The position numbers and the translations under genes were made by a program. Of a DNA stretch of 64,000 bases, positions 33,990 through 43,774 are shown piece by piece (the stretch's first letter is position 1; each line of letters starts with the position of its first letter). The notes below the pieces were generated by a model. That model did not search any database. It worked only from the letters and a program-made list of their open reading frames with translations, and was not told the origin of the DNA. This DNA is from Faecalicatena faecalis (GTDB lineage Bacteria > Bacillota > Clostridia > Lachnospirales > Lachnospiraceae): the NCBI RefSeq assembly GCF_012524165.2, contig NZ_JABACJ020000022.1, positions 18,849-82,848 on the forward strand, given 5' to 3'.

Positions 33990-35732
33990 ATGGATTACAG
34001 AGCAAAAGCAGCTGCCATACCGGCAGAGGACAGGCCCATAGCAAAGAAAAGATTATCCGGGCTTGGGAATTTCTTTGGTATTTATGGAGGAGAACATATT
34101 GCCGCGACAGAATTTGTCATTGGGGCGACCCTGGTTACATGGGGAGTCAAGGCGACAGATATTTTCATAGGTCTGATTATTGGAAATATTCTGGCAACCC
34201 TTACATATGCGCTGATCTGCGCACCGATTGCAGTTGACACAAGAGTTACATTGTATTCTTACCTGGGCAAGACACTGGGACCGTACATCCAGAAGATCTA
34301 TAATTTCGTCTGGGGACTGGCATCTATAGCCATGGCAGCTTCTATGCTGACGGTATCGGCATCGGCCGTGAGAGAAATCTTCGGGATTGCCATTCAGACA
34401 GAATGGTATCCAACAGATATTAAGTTTATCGCAGTGGTCGTTGTGTTAGGAATCATCGTTACATTAGTTGCAGCAAATGGATTTGAAGCGGTGGCAAAGT
34501 TTTCATCTGTCTGTGCACCATGGATGATCGTTGTATTTGCAGCAGGTATTTTTGTAGGAATTCCACAGCTTATGACAGCTACAGGTGGAAGCGGAGTGCA
34601 TTCCTTTTCTGACTTCATGACCCTTTTGAACACCAGTGTATGGAATGGTCAGGTGATGGAAGGCGGACAGAAGTTAAGTATCCTGCATGTCATCGGATTT
34701 GCATGGATGTGCAATCTGGCTTACCACGGTGGACTGAATGATATGGCACTTTTCCGTTACGCAAAAAGTGCAAAATATGGATTTGTTACTTCATATGGAA
34801 TGTTCGTAGGACATTTCTTCGCATGGGGAAGCGCCGGAGTCATGGGAGCAACGGCAGCGATTCTTTTGAATCAGTCCCTTCTGGTATTGGATTCAGGAGC
34901 GATTACCAGTGTTGTATTAGGCGGGACAGGTCTGCTGGCAGTCATCATTGCCGGATGGACAACTGCCAATCCGAATATTTACCGTGCGAGCCTTGCATTC
35001 CAGACATTGTTTGGAAAAGTTTCGATAAAGAAGCTGACCTATGTGGTGGGAGTGGTCATGACAATTGCGGCCTGCTTCCCAATCACAGCGAATATTATGG
35101 TCATTGTAAATATTATTGTATTAGTGGTACCGGCTATCGGAGCAATCGTATTTGCAGAACACTGGATCATCCCGAAAGTCGGCGGCACCAGATACTGGTC
35201 TAAGTTCAAAGGCTGGAAGATGAACTATGCGGCATTGATTTCCTGGGGACTTTCTCTGGCGTTCGTAATCTTTGGAACAGTAACCAAAGTGATTCATTCC
35301 TATTTCCTGTTCCTGCCGACATACTTTATCGCCATGATTTCTTATGTGATTCTGGCAAACCTGATGGGTGCCCGTGCAGATTACAAAGAGCAGGAGGCAG
35401 AAGAGAAGGCAGTACAGATGGAGCTGGAAAAGCTGATCGAGGAGGAAGACGAAGAGCCGGAACGTGTGCCGAGATATGCGGCTGCACAGAAGACTGCGGC
35501 AGGGATTTCTTATGTGGTACTGGGTGTCTTGGCAGTGTTAACACTGGCGGTGTTCTTTTCCGAGGGCGTGACTGTTGAGATGTATAAGACCTTCTCCTTC
35601 CCAATCACACTTGTTTACTTTGCATTTGGTGGAATCGCTACTTACCTGAAGTACGGACTGACCGATGAGGTGGGAGAAAAGGCAAAGAAGCAGACGGAAG
35701 TGGATGAACTTGTAGGAGAGGTAGTACTGTAA
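33990..35732 (+). CDS. NCS1-type permease (cytosine/purine-family) with extended C terminus
   Basis: 580 residues, longer than typical NCS1 permeases (about 420-490). About ten membrane segments in the core, with NFFGIYGGEHIAATEFVIG and SLAFQTLFGKVSIKK loops, then an acidic cytoplasmic insert (about 455-500, rich in Glu/Lys) and two further helices. The core loops resemble CodB/PucI-like transporters, which carry nucleobases, hydantoins or related compounds. ATG with AAGGAGAG. Placed between a three-component sensor and a sugar-acid operon, its substrate may not be a nucleobase; this is open. Confidence 0.75.
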   Translation: MDYRAKAAAIPAEDRPIAKKRLSGLGNFFGIYGGEHIAATEFVIGATLVTWGVKATDIFIGLIIGNILATLTYALICAPIAVDTRVTLYSYLGKTLGPYIQKIYNFVWGLASIAMAASMLTVSASAVREIFGIAIQTEWYPTDIKFIAVVVVLGIIVTLVAANGFEAVAKFSSVCAPWMIVVFAAGIFVGIPQLMTATGGSGVHSFSDFMTLLNTSVWNGQVMEGGQKLSILHVIGFAWMCNLAYHGGLNDMALFRYAKSAKYGFVTSYGMFVGHFFAWGSAGVMGATAAILLNQSLLVLDSGAITSVVLGGTGLLAVIIAGWTTANPNIYRASLAFQTLFGKVSIKKLTYVVGVVMTIAACFPITANIMVIVNIIVLVVPAIGAIVFAEHWIIPKVGGTRYWSKFKGWKMNYAALISWGLSLAFVIFGTVTKVIHSYFLFLPTYFIAMISYVILANLMGARADYKEQEAEEKAVQMELEKLIEEEDEEPERVPRYAAAQKTAAGISYVVLGVLAVLTLAVFFSEGVTVEMYKTFSFPITLVYFAFGGIATYLKYGLTDEVGEKAKKQTEVDELVGEVVL

Positions 35733-35826
35733 ATTTGGAGTTTGAGTTCGAAGAAATATTGTAGAAGAGGGAAGAATCCCCTAGGTTTAATAAAATATAG
35801 ACCTGTACCATAACAGGATCAGAAGA

Positions 35827-35866
35827 AGTTCAGTGAAAAGAGAATGTCCTTTCACTGGACTTTTTT
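35827..35866 (+). terminator. Intrinsic terminator after NCS1 permease gene
   Basis: AGTTCAGTGAAAAG (35827-35840) pairs with CTTTCACTGGACT, followed by TTTTTTC. Strong stem with one GU pair; ends the sensor/permease unit before the split-transketolase operon. Confidence 0.85.
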
Positions 35867-36000
35867 CTTTTGCAAAAAAGAATTCTTAATTGGATAATCC
35901 ATGTTTTTGCCTTGATTTTCTATCCAAACGAAAATACATATATGATATCGTAAGTATATCGAAAGAAACATAAGAACAGGCTTCATCAAGGAGGGTAATT

Positions 36001-36822
36001 ATGAATACGGAGGAACTTAAAGAAATCGCGGATCGTCTGAGAATGACGGCAGTCGATATGGTATACAAGGGAAAAGATGGTCATCCCGGCCCGGCGCTGT
36101 CTATTGCAGATATCGTAACGGTTCTGTATTTTGATAAGATGAAAATCGATCCTGATGCTCCCGATTGGGAGGACAGAGACAGATTCATACTTTCAAAAGG
36201 ACATGCCTGCCCCATTTATTATGCGGCTCTGTCAGAAAAAGGATACTTTGGTGATAAGGTGCAGGATTTCCATTTAAGAGGACTCGGAAGCAAATTCCAG
36301 GGACATCCGGTCATGAATAAGACCAGAGGAGTCGATATGACATCAGGATCTCTGGGAAATGGGATTTCAATAGGAAGCGGTATGGCACTAGCCGGAAAGT
36401 ATAAGAAGAAGGATTACTATGTGTATGTGATTACCGGGGACGGAGAACTGCAGGAGGGAATCTGCTGGGAAGGAATCAATACAGCAGCGGCTCATGAATT
36501 AGACAATTTGATTGTTTTCGTTGATAAAAATGGCTGGCAGAGCGGCGGTACGGTGGAAGGGACCATCGGTTCCAATAATATCAAGGAGAGATTTGAGGCA
36601 TTTCAATGGCATGCACAGGAGATAGACGGACACAACATCGAAGCAATTCGGCAGGCGATAGAGGAAGCAAAATCGACGAAGGGAAGGCCGAGTGTCATTG
36701 TATGTGATTGTATCAAGGGCAAGGGCGTCCCTTATATGGAAAACAACAATGCATGGCACAAAGGGGTCCCGACAGAGGAAGAATATAAAATTGCGGCAGA
36801 GGCTTTGGGAGGTGTGAAATAA
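36001..36822 (+). CDS. Transketolase, N-terminal (TPP-binding) subunit
   Basis: 273 residues. It has the family pattern GHPGPALSIADIVTVLYFDKM, GHACPIYYAALSEKG, the GQGxSxA-like NGISIGSGMALAGKYKKK, and the TPP/Mg motif GDGELQEGICWEG. Only the pyrophosphate half of transketolase is encoded; the pyrimidine half is the next gene. AAGGAGG precedes the ATG. Split transketolases are found in Archaea and Firmicutes and include AptA of the apiose pathway. First gene of a long operon. Confidence 0.93.
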   Translation: MNTEELKEIADRLRMTAVDMVYKGKDGHPGPALSIADIVTVLYFDKMKIDPDAPDWEDRDRFILSKGHACPIYYAALSEKGYFGDKVQDFHLRGLGSKFQGHPVMNKTRGVDMTSGSLGNGISIGSGMALAGKYKKKDYYVYVITGDGELQEGICWEGINTAAAHELDNLIVFVDKNGWQSGGTVEGTIGSNNIKERFEAFQWHAQEIDGHNIEAIRQAIEEAKSTKGRPSVIVCDCIKGKGVPYMENNNAWHKGVPTEEEYKIAAEALGGVK

Positions 36823-37757
36823 TGGCAGAGTTTAAAGGAACAAGAGAGGCGTTTGCGCAGGCAGTTATGGAGCTTGCAGAACAGGATGACAGAGTCATGT
36901 TCGTTTCACCTGACTCCTTAAAAGCGATGCGTGCAGTAAAATTTGCTGAGCGTTTTCCAGAGGAATACGTAGAAGTTGGGATTTCAGAGCAGAATGCAGT
37001 CGATATGGCAGCAGGACTTGCGGCTTCCAGTCTGGTCCCGTTCGTAGCCACATACGGAGGCTTCTTGACAATGAGGGCATGTGAGCAGATGAGAACTTTT
37101 GTTGCATATCCTAATTTGAATGTCAAGTTTGTTGGAATTAACTCCGGTCTTTTAGGTGGAGAACGTGAAGGAGTGACCCATCAGTTCTATGAAGATTTAG
37201 GAATTCTTTCTAATATTCCTAACTTTACAATTTTAACGCCGGCAGATGGCAATCAGGCATATCATGCAGTGAAGATGGCATACGAGATTGATGGACCAGT
37301 CTATGTGAGGGCTGGAAGCGGAAGAGAGAAGGATGTATATCCTGAAAGTGCACCATTTAACAAAGAGGGGATTACCGTTTTAAGAAGATATGGAAATGAT
37401 GCATTACTTTTATCGAATGGATTTGTTTTAGACAGGGTTCTTGAAGCCGCCGAGGTGCTAAAGGCGCAAGGGATTTTGGTCACAGTGGGGGATATCAATA
37501 TCCTTTACGGAAAGAATCCTGAGGCCATCATAAGAGAAATATCGGCGAGTGAAAGAATTGTTACGGTTGAAGACCATAATATTAACGGCGGCATGGGGGC
37601 ATACATCAGTAAACTTTCTGTAGAGAATGCTCCGAAAAGAATTACACGGCTGGGGTTGACCTCATTTGGGGAATCCGGGCCCGCTAAGGAGCTTGCAGAC
37701 GCCTATGGATTGTCTGTAGAAAACATCGTAGAAACGGTGAAACATATAGGAAAATAA
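36822..37757 (+). CDS. Transketolase, C-terminal subunit
   Basis: 311 residues. The pyrimidine-binding half: RVMFVSPDSLKA, the catalytic EVGISEQNAVDMAAGLA, FVATYGGFLTMRACEQ, then the C-terminal transketolase domain (ILVTVGDINILYG, IVTVEDHNINGGMG). The ATG overlaps the stop of the N-subunit gene (TAATG), so the two are co-translated and form one alpha2beta2 enzyme. AptB of the apulose-4-phosphate transketolase is a known counterpart. Confidence 0.93.
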   Translation: MAEFKGTREAFAQAVMELAEQDDRVMFVSPDSLKAMRAVKFAERFPEEYVEVGISEQNAVDMAAGLAASSLVPFVATYGGFLTMRACEQMRTFVAYPNLNVKFVGINSGLLGGEREGVTHQFYEDLGILSNIPNFTILTPADGNQAYHAVKMAYEIDGPVYVRAGSGREKDVYPESAPFNKEGITVLRRYGNDALLLSNGFVLDRVLEAAEVLKAQGILVTVGDINILYGKNPEAIIREISASERIVTVEDHNINGGMGAYISKLSVENAPKRITRLGLTSFGESGPAKELADAYGLSVENIVETVKHIGK

Positions 37758-37786
37758 AATAGCGACAAAAGAAAGGAATGAGTGAA

Positions 37787-38650
37787 ATGGAAAAAATAGT
37801 AGTAAGTGTGATAGGTGCAGGGGGCAAGATGGGGACAAGAACAAGCAACAATCTTGCTAAAAAGCCGGAGGCGTTTGAATTGCTGATGGTAGAAGCCTCC
37901 CCGGCAGGGATTCAAAGTATCAAAGAAAGAGGGTTTGAACCAGTCAGTGCCGAGGAGGCGCTGGAAAAATCAGATGTTGTTGTCTTTGCAGTTCCTGACA
38001 CCTTGATTGGAAAGCTGTCAGCAGTCTATGTACCCAAGCTAAAACCGGGCAGCGGGTTCATCATTTTGGATCCGGCGGCAGCAGTTGCAAAGGAATTGAC
38101 ATTACGTGAGGACTGTACCTTTGGTGTGGCACATCCCTGCCATCCATCTTATTTCTTAGATCAGGATACATATGAAGCGCGTCAGGACCGGTTCGGCGGA
38201 CTGGGAGGAAAGCAGGATATTGTCATGTCGAAGATCCAGGGAGATGATGAGCGGTTCGCGCAGTGCGTAGAGGTTGCAAAACAGATGTATGCCCCAGTGG
38301 AGCATGCTTATGTAATGACATCAGAACAGATTGCCTTTTTGGAACCGACGCTGGTAGAGCTGTTGGGAGCGACCTGCCTCTATGCTATGGCTGAGACCGT
38401 AGATGAGGCAGAGAAGAGAGGGATTCCCAGAGAAGCGGCAGTATCTTTTCTGACAGGCCATATTTATAATCTGTCTGCGAATTTTCTGGGTTATATTCCA
38501 GGCAACCCTCCGGTTTCAGATGCATGTAAGGTGGCAATCAGTCTGGGAAATCGTTTAGTAATGAGAGAGGATTGGAAACAGATTTGGGAGGATGAGGTTC
38601 TCGATAAAGTGATAGCAACAATGCTTCATCCAGAAAATCCACAGATCTGA
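37787..38650 (+). CDS. 6-phosphogluconate-dehydrogenase-fold oxidoreductase (ApnO-like)
   Basis: 287 residues. The Rossmann dinucleotide motif is GAGGKMGTRTSNN; VVFAVPDTLIGK and DPAAAV follow, then a helical C-terminal domain with HPCHPSYF, FLTGHIYNLSANFLG and a conserved acidic/Lys pattern. Layout and several segments recall D-apionate oxidoisomerase (ApnO), a 6PGDH-like enzyme. This is a memory-based resemblance, not a search. Start at the ATG 37787 (GAAAGG about nine bases before); the ATG at 37778 is too close to that site. Confidence 0.7.
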   Translation: MEKIVVSVIGAGGKMGTRTSNNLAKKPEAFELLMVEASPAGIQSIKERGFEPVSAEEALEKSDVVVFAVPDTLIGKLSAVYVPKLKPGSGFIILDPAAAVAKELTLREDCTFGVAHPCHPSYFLDQDTYEARQDRFGGLGGKQDIVMSKIQGDDERFAQCVEVAKQMYAPVEHAYVMTSEQIAFLEPTLVELLGATCLYAMAETVDEAEKRGIPREAAVSFLTGHIYNLSANFLGYIPGNPPVSDACKVAISLGNRLVMREDWKQIWEDEVLDKVIATMLHPENPQI

Positions 38651-38663
38651 CAGGAGGGGAAGA

Positions 38664-39632
38664 ATGAAAATTGTAGTATTAGATGGATATACGTTAAATC
38701 CTGGAGATTTAAGCTGGGAGCCTCTGGAGAGATTTGGGGAATGTACGGTTTATGACAGGACACCCTGGAATGATGATGATGAAATCATCCGAAGAATCGG
38801 AAATGCCGATATCGTATTCACAAATAAAACTCCATTATCCGCCAAGGTATTTGAGGCCTGTTCAAACATCTGCTATGTGGGGGTCCTGGCGACCGGTTAT
38901 AACGTAGTGGATATTGAGGCCGCGAGGAGAAAGAAGATACCGGTCGTTAATATTCCTTCCTATGGATCGGCAGCAGTAGGACAGTTTGCGATCGCACTGT
39001 TGTTAGAAATTTGTCATCATATCGGACATCATAATCAAGCAGTACAGGAAGGCAGATGGGAGCAGAATCCAGATTGGTGTTTCTGGGATTATCCGCTGAT
39101 TGAATTGGAGCATAAGACCATGGGGATTATAGGGTACGGCCGGATTGGTCAGATGACGGGCAAAATTGCGCAGGCACTGGGGATGGAAGTACTGGCATAT
39201 GATTCTTTTCGAAATCCTGAATTAGAAAATGAGCATTGTCGTTATACGGATTTGAGTGAAGTACTGGAACAGTCCGATGTGATAGCGCTGCACTGTCCAT
39301 TATTTCCTGAGACAAAAGGATTGATTAACAGGGAATCCATCCAGAGAATGAAAGACGGAGTTATCATCCTGAATAACTCCAGAGGTCCGTTGATTGTGGA
39401 AAAAGATCTTGCAGAAGCGCTGGAGTGTGGAAAAGTGGCGGCAGCCGGACTGGATGTTGTTTCGGTTGAGCCGATTCAGTCAGATAATCCACTTCTAAAG
39501 GCCCCCAATTGTTTGATAACACCTCATATTTCCTGGGCACCGCGAGAAACAAGAGAACGGCTGCTTCACATCGCTGCGGAGAATCTTAAGAGCTATATGA
39601 ATGGGAAACCTGTGAATGTCGTAAATCTATAG
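38664..39632 (+). CDS. D-2-hydroxyacid dehydrogenase (glycerate/hydroxypyruvate reductase-like)
   Basis: 322 residues, NAD-dependent. The nucleotide motif is MGIIGYGRIGQMTGKIAQ, the substrate residues are the Arg in NNSRGPLIVE, the Glu in VSVEPI and the His in LITPHISWAP. Closest in pattern to glycerate dehydrogenase/hydroxypyruvate reductase. Thirteen bases downstream of the ApnO-like gene. In this operon it could reduce or produce a hydroxypyruvate-like intermediate that a transketolase can use; inference. Confidence 0.88.
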   Translation: MKIVVLDGYTLNPGDLSWEPLERFGECTVYDRTPWNDDDEIIRRIGNADIVFTNKTPLSAKVFEACSNICYVGVLATGYNVVDIEAARRKKIPVVNIPSYGSAAVGQFAIALLLEICHHIGHHNQAVQEGRWEQNPDWCFWDYPLIELEHKTMGIIGYGRIGQMTGKIAQALGMEVLAYDSFRNPELENEHCRYTDLSEVLEQSDVIALHCPLFPETKGLINRESIQRMKDGVIILNNSRGPLIVEKDLAEALECGKVAAAGLDVVSVEPIQSDNPLLKAPNCLITPHISWAPRETRERLLHIAAENLKSYMNGKPVNVVNL

Positions 39633-39662
39633 ACAGCTTTTTAGAGAAGCAAAGGAGAAAAC

Positions 39663-42311
39663 TTGATTGAGATAACAGAAATTCTGATTAACTATCAGAA
39701 TGCCCCCGTAGGAATTGAATGTGTAGAACAGGTGGGCTGGAAATTCTGTTCTAATAATAGGAATGTAAAACAGGCCGCCTATCAAATACAAATAGCAGGG
39801 GACTTAAATTATACGGAAATTCTATTTGATACCGGCAGAATAGAAAGTGGTGAGTCCGCCCATATTTCCCTTGTAGGGGAAACACTGAACTTAATCTCTT
39901 CTTATCGATATTCTATCCGTGTTCGTATATGGACTCAGGGTCAAAAATGCAGTGGATGGAAAGAAAGCAGTTTTGTGACCGGAATCCTGAATAGGGATGA
40001 ATGGAGGGCGAAGTTCATTACGGCAGAGGATGAGAGTAAAAGTGCAGAAAGCCGTGCCTATTATTTTCGAAGAGAATTCCAGGTTCAGAAAGAAATCAAA
40101 GAAGCATTTGTACATGCAACAGCGCTTGGTCTTTACCACTTTTATATCAATGGCAGAAAGATTGGAGAAGATGAGTTTACACCCGGATGGACCTCTTACC
40201 ATAAGCATCTTCTATACCAGACATATGAGATTACAGAATCTCTTAAAGGAGGAAGCAATACGGCGGCTGCCATGGCTGGAGCAGGCTGGTATAAAGGAGA
40301 TGTGGGATCTCTAAGGGTGCGGAACCACTATGGAAAAAGAACTGCTTTCATGTGCCAGGTAGAGATTTTATATTGTGACGGCAGCAAAGACAGATTCTGG
40401 ACAGATTCTGATTGGAAGGGCTGGCAGAGCCCGGTCCTCTTCTCTGAAATATATGATGGGGAATTATATGATGCCAGGCTAGAATGTAGTGGCTGGAACC
40501 AGAATGGATACGATGATTGTCAGTGGAAAGAAACTGACGTTGTTGAGGTTCCTATTGAGAATCTTGCAGCACAGGGGAGCTGCCGTGTGGGGAAAAGAAT
40601 GGAGCTGCCTGCAAAAAGGATATTTTCTACCCCGCAGGGCGATACAGTCATCGATTTTGGACAGAATCTGACTGGATGGATTTCGTTCAGAATCCGGGGA
40701 AAAAAGGGAGATAAGATAGAATTAAATTGTTTTGAAACGTTGGATGCAGATGGGAATGTATATCTGGACAATCTGCGGACGGCAAAACAGACAGTTACTT
40801 ATATATGCAGCGGAGAGGAGAACGGGTGGTTCCATCCCCATTTTTCCTTCCAGGGATTTCAATATGCCAAGGTTGCCTCCTATCCAGGGAAACCAGTAAT
40901 TGAGGATTTTAGGGCGTGTGTGTTGTATTCAGATATGAAAGAAACTGGAAAGTTTACCTGTTCCAATCCGGATCTGAATCAGCTTTACCATAATATCGTA
41001 TGGGGAATGAACGGAAACTTTCTGGATGTGCCTACAGACTGTCCGCAGAGAGATGAGAGGCTGGGCTGGACGGGAGATGCACAGATTTTCTGCAGGACGG
41101 CCACGTATCTGAAGGATACTTATACATTTTACAGTAAATGGCTGCGTGACCTGGAGGCGGACCAGACTTTCGAGGGAGGGGTGCCCCATGTAGTACCTGA
41201 TATCTGGACAGGAAAGCCAGTGAAGGGAAAGATTTTTGAGAAAGGGACACATTCTGCAGCGGCCTGGGCAGATGCAGCGGTCATCATTCCGTGGACCCTT
41301 TATCTGATGTACGGAGATAAGGCAGTGATCCGGCGGCAGTATCGCAGCATGAAGGCTTGGATAGAGTTCATGAGGAGGCATTCCCGGAATAATATTTGGA
41401 ACTATCAATTACAGTTTGGAGACTGGGTCGCATTGGATGCAGAGGAAGGCAGTTATTATGGCGCAACCCCGAATGATCTGACCTGTACAGCCTATTACGC
41501 CTATTCTACACATTTATTTTCAAAAATGGCAGGAGTTATCGGGGAGAAAGGAGATGAAGAAAGATATACCCGTCTTTATGAGGAGATCAAAGACACCTAC
41601 CAAAAAACTTTTCTGGACCAAGAGGGCAGGCTTACGGTCAGAACTCAGACAGCACATATTGTTTCTCTTTATTTCGGATTGCTGCCGGAAAGTTCTATAG
41701 GCAGGGCCGCAGAGGATTTAATAGAACTTTTGAGAAAAGAAGGCGGGCATTTAGTTACTGGATTTGTAGGAACACCATATTTCTGTCATGTATTAAGCCA
41801 AAATGGATATACAAAAGAAGCTTATGAGCTGCTTTTGAAGGAAGATTTTCCATCCTGGCTGTATCAGGTCAAACAGGGAGCAACTACGATATGGGAGCAT
41901 TGGGATGGAAAACGTCCAGATGGTACGATGTGGAGTCCAGCAATGAATTCATTCAATCACTATGCATATGGTGCGGTGGGAGAATGGCTGTACAGAGCTA
42001 TGGCAGGAATTGAGGCAGTAGAAGAGGACCCGGGATTCCATACAGTCATTATCCGGCCTCATGTCGGAGGCGGGCTTACATATGTTAATGCGTCCTATGA
42101 AAGTATATATGGCAAAATCTATTCCGGCTGGCAGGTACAAAAAAGTTGTATCACGCTGACTGTCGAGATACCATGTAACACAACAGGGGTCATCTGTATC
42201 TGTGATGTAAAAGCATGGAAACAGACCGATGGACTTGTGTTTAAAAGAGAAGAGAGTGAATATCGAGCGGAAGCTGGGTCAGGTATTTACCAGATCGTAT
42301 ATATGATTTAA
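39663..42311 (+). CDS. GH78 alpha-L-rhamnosidase (second copy)
   Basis: 882 residues, start TTG at 39663 with AAGGAG five bases before; no ATG in frame fits better. The catalytic loop DCPQRDERLGWTGD gives D459 and the general acid E465 (D+6 spacing as in the Streptomyces SaRha78A enzyme), and GATTIWE gives the base E745. N-terminal beta-sandwich domains and DFGQNLTGW precede the barrel. Cytoplasmic. Placed between the dehydrogenase and an ABC importer, so it probably cleaves a rhamnoside brought in by that importer. Confidence 0.93.
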   Translation: MIEITEILINYQNAPVGIECVEQVGWKFCSNNRNVKQAAYQIQIAGDLNYTEILFDTGRIESGESAHISLVGETLNLISSYRYSIRVRIWTQGQKCSGWKESSFVTGILNRDEWRAKFITAEDESKSAESRAYYFRREFQVQKEIKEAFVHATALGLYHFYINGRKIGEDEFTPGWTSYHKHLLYQTYEITESLKGGSNTAAAMAGAGWYKGDVGSLRVRNHYGKRTAFMCQVEILYCDGSKDRFWTDSDWKGWQSPVLFSEIYDGELYDARLECSGWNQNGYDDCQWKETDVVEVPIENLAAQGSCRVGKRMELPAKRIFSTPQGDTVIDFGQNLTGWISFRIRGKKGDKIELNCFETLDADGNVYLDNLRTAKQTVTYICSGEENGWFHPHFSFQGFQYAKVASYPGKPVIEDFRACVLYSDMKETGKFTCSNPDLNQLYHNIVWGMNGNFLDVPTDCPQRDERLGWTGDAQIFCRTATYLKDTYTFYSKWLRDLEADQTFEGGVPHVVPDIWTGKPVKGKIFEKGTHSAAAWADAAVIIPWTLYLMYGDKAVIRRQYRSMKAWIEFMRRHSRNNIWNYQLQFGDWVALDAEEGSYYGATPNDLTCTAYYAYSTHLFSKMAGVIGEKGDEERYTRLYEEIKDTYQKTFLDQEGRLTVRTQTAHIVSLYFGLLPESSIGRAAEDLIELLRKEGGHLVTGFVGTPYFCHVLSQNGYTKEAYELLLKEDFPSWLYQVKQGATTIWEHWDGKRPDGTMWSPAMNSFNHYAYGAVGEWLYRAMAGIEAVEEDPGFHTVIIRPHVGGGLTYVNASYESIYGKIYSGWQVQKSCITLTVEIPCNTTGVICICDVKAWKQTDGLVFKREESEYRAEAGSGIYQIVYMI

Positions 42312-42400
42312 TTAAATTCTTAAAACGGATTGGATACATTTACCAGTTATATGAAAAAAGTAACATGTTAGTATGATATCATCACACAGGAGGAAGAGGT

Positions 42401-43711
42401 ATGAAAAAAAGAGTAGTAGCAGTATTCATGAGTGCAGTATTCGCAACAGGTCTGATCGCAGGGTGTTCAGGCTCGGGAGATACAGATGGAGCAGAGAAGA
42501 AGGATAAGGACAAGGATGTCACAGAACTGTCTCTTTTGGTCGATACAGCGAATGCATCGACGGCTGGATTCGAGGCAGTAGCCAAGCTTGCAGAGGAAAA
42601 ACTGGGAATCAAGGTGAACGTTGAGACAAGACCGGGAGGGACAGAAGGAGACAATATCGTAAAGACAAGACTAGCTTCCGGGGATATGGCTGACTTATGT
42701 GTCTATAATTCCGGCTCCCTTTTAAATGCGATCAATCCTAAGGAATATTTCATCGATATATCAGGTGAGGAATTTGCGGATCGTTTGGATGATTCTTACA
42801 AAGAGGCTGTTTCTGTAGGAGATGCAGTCTACGGGGTTCCATATCAGTCATCACAGGCAGAGGCGATCATGTACAGCAAACCGATGTATGAAAAGTATGG
42901 TCTGGATGTTCCGAAGACATGGGATGAGTTCCTGGCAAACTGCGATGTCCTAAAAGAAGCTGGCGAGACTGCTATATTGGGAACATTCGGTGATGCATGG
43001 ACCGCACAGATTCCATTTTTAGGGGATGCGTACAATTTGGAAACAAATGCACCGGACTTTGCAGAAAAGTTTGATGCCGGGGAAGCAAAATGGGCAACGA
43101 CACCGGAAGCGTTGAGAAGTTTTGAGAAGCTGGCAGATACCACGCCATATTATAATGAAGACTACCTAGCAACTACATACGATGACGGATGCGATATGAT
43201 GGCAAATGGAGAGGCGGGACATTGGTTCATTCTTTCTAAGGCTCTGACGAATATCTATGATCTTTACGGAGATAAGGTGAATGATATTGGTATTTTCGGA
43301 ATGCCAGGGGATGATGCTGCAAACAACGGAATTACTCTGTGGTATCCTGTAGCAATCTATGGTAATAAAAATAGTGAAAAGCAAGAGGCTATTTTAGACT
43401 TCATGGAATTCTATATTTCAGATGAAGCACTTGATGCATATACAGAAGCAGCACTTCCAGCAGGTCCATATTGTGTGAAGGGATATGAGCTCCCATCAGA
43501 ATCCTATGATGCAGTGGCACAGGATATCCAGTCTTATCTTGATTCAGGAAAGACGGCGCCGGCATTGGAGTATATCAGTCAGGTGAAGGGCGCGGATTGT
43601 CCAACAATCTGCCAGGAATTAGGATCAGGGCAGACAACGGCAAAGGAAGCAGCAGAAAAATATGACAAGGACTGCGAAAAGCAGGCAACACAATTGGGAC
43701 TTAAATGGTAA
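42401..43711 (+). CDS. ABC sugar transporter substrate-binding lipoprotein
   Basis: 436 residues. Signal helix with lipobox IAGC (Cys22), then a short acidic linker and an SBP_bac_1 fold: KLAEEKLGIKVNVETRPGGTEGDNIVKTRLASGDMADL split across the front lobe, YGVPYQSSQAEAIMYSK, GEAGHWFILSK. Typical CUT1 oligosaccharide binder. 89 bases after the rhamnosidase with a strong AGGAGG. Confidence 0.93.
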   Translation: MKKRVVAVFMSAVFATGLIAGCSGSGDTDGAEKKDKDKDVTELSLLVDTANASTAGFEAVAKLAEEKLGIKVNVETRPGGTEGDNIVKTRLASGDMADLCVYNSGSLLNAINPKEYFIDISGEEFADRLDDSYKEAVSVGDAVYGVPYQSSQAEAIMYSKPMYEKYGLDVPKTWDEFLANCDVLKEAGETAILGTFGDAWTAQIPFLGDAYNLETNAPDFAEKFDAGEAKWATTPEALRSFEKLADTTPYYNEDYLATTYDDGCDMMANGEAGHWFILSKALTNIYDLYGDKVNDIGIFGMPGDDAANNGITLWYPVAIYGNKNSEKQEAILDFMEFYISDEALDAYTEAALPAGPYCVKGYELPSESYDAVAQDIQSYLDSGKTAPALEYISQVKGADCPTICQELGSGQTTAKEAAEKYDKDCEKQATQLGLKW

Positions 43712-43774
43712 AGGAATGTGGGGGTGCGCTTTATAGCACGCCCCCAGGAGTTTCGTGAAATACGGAGGGTGGAT

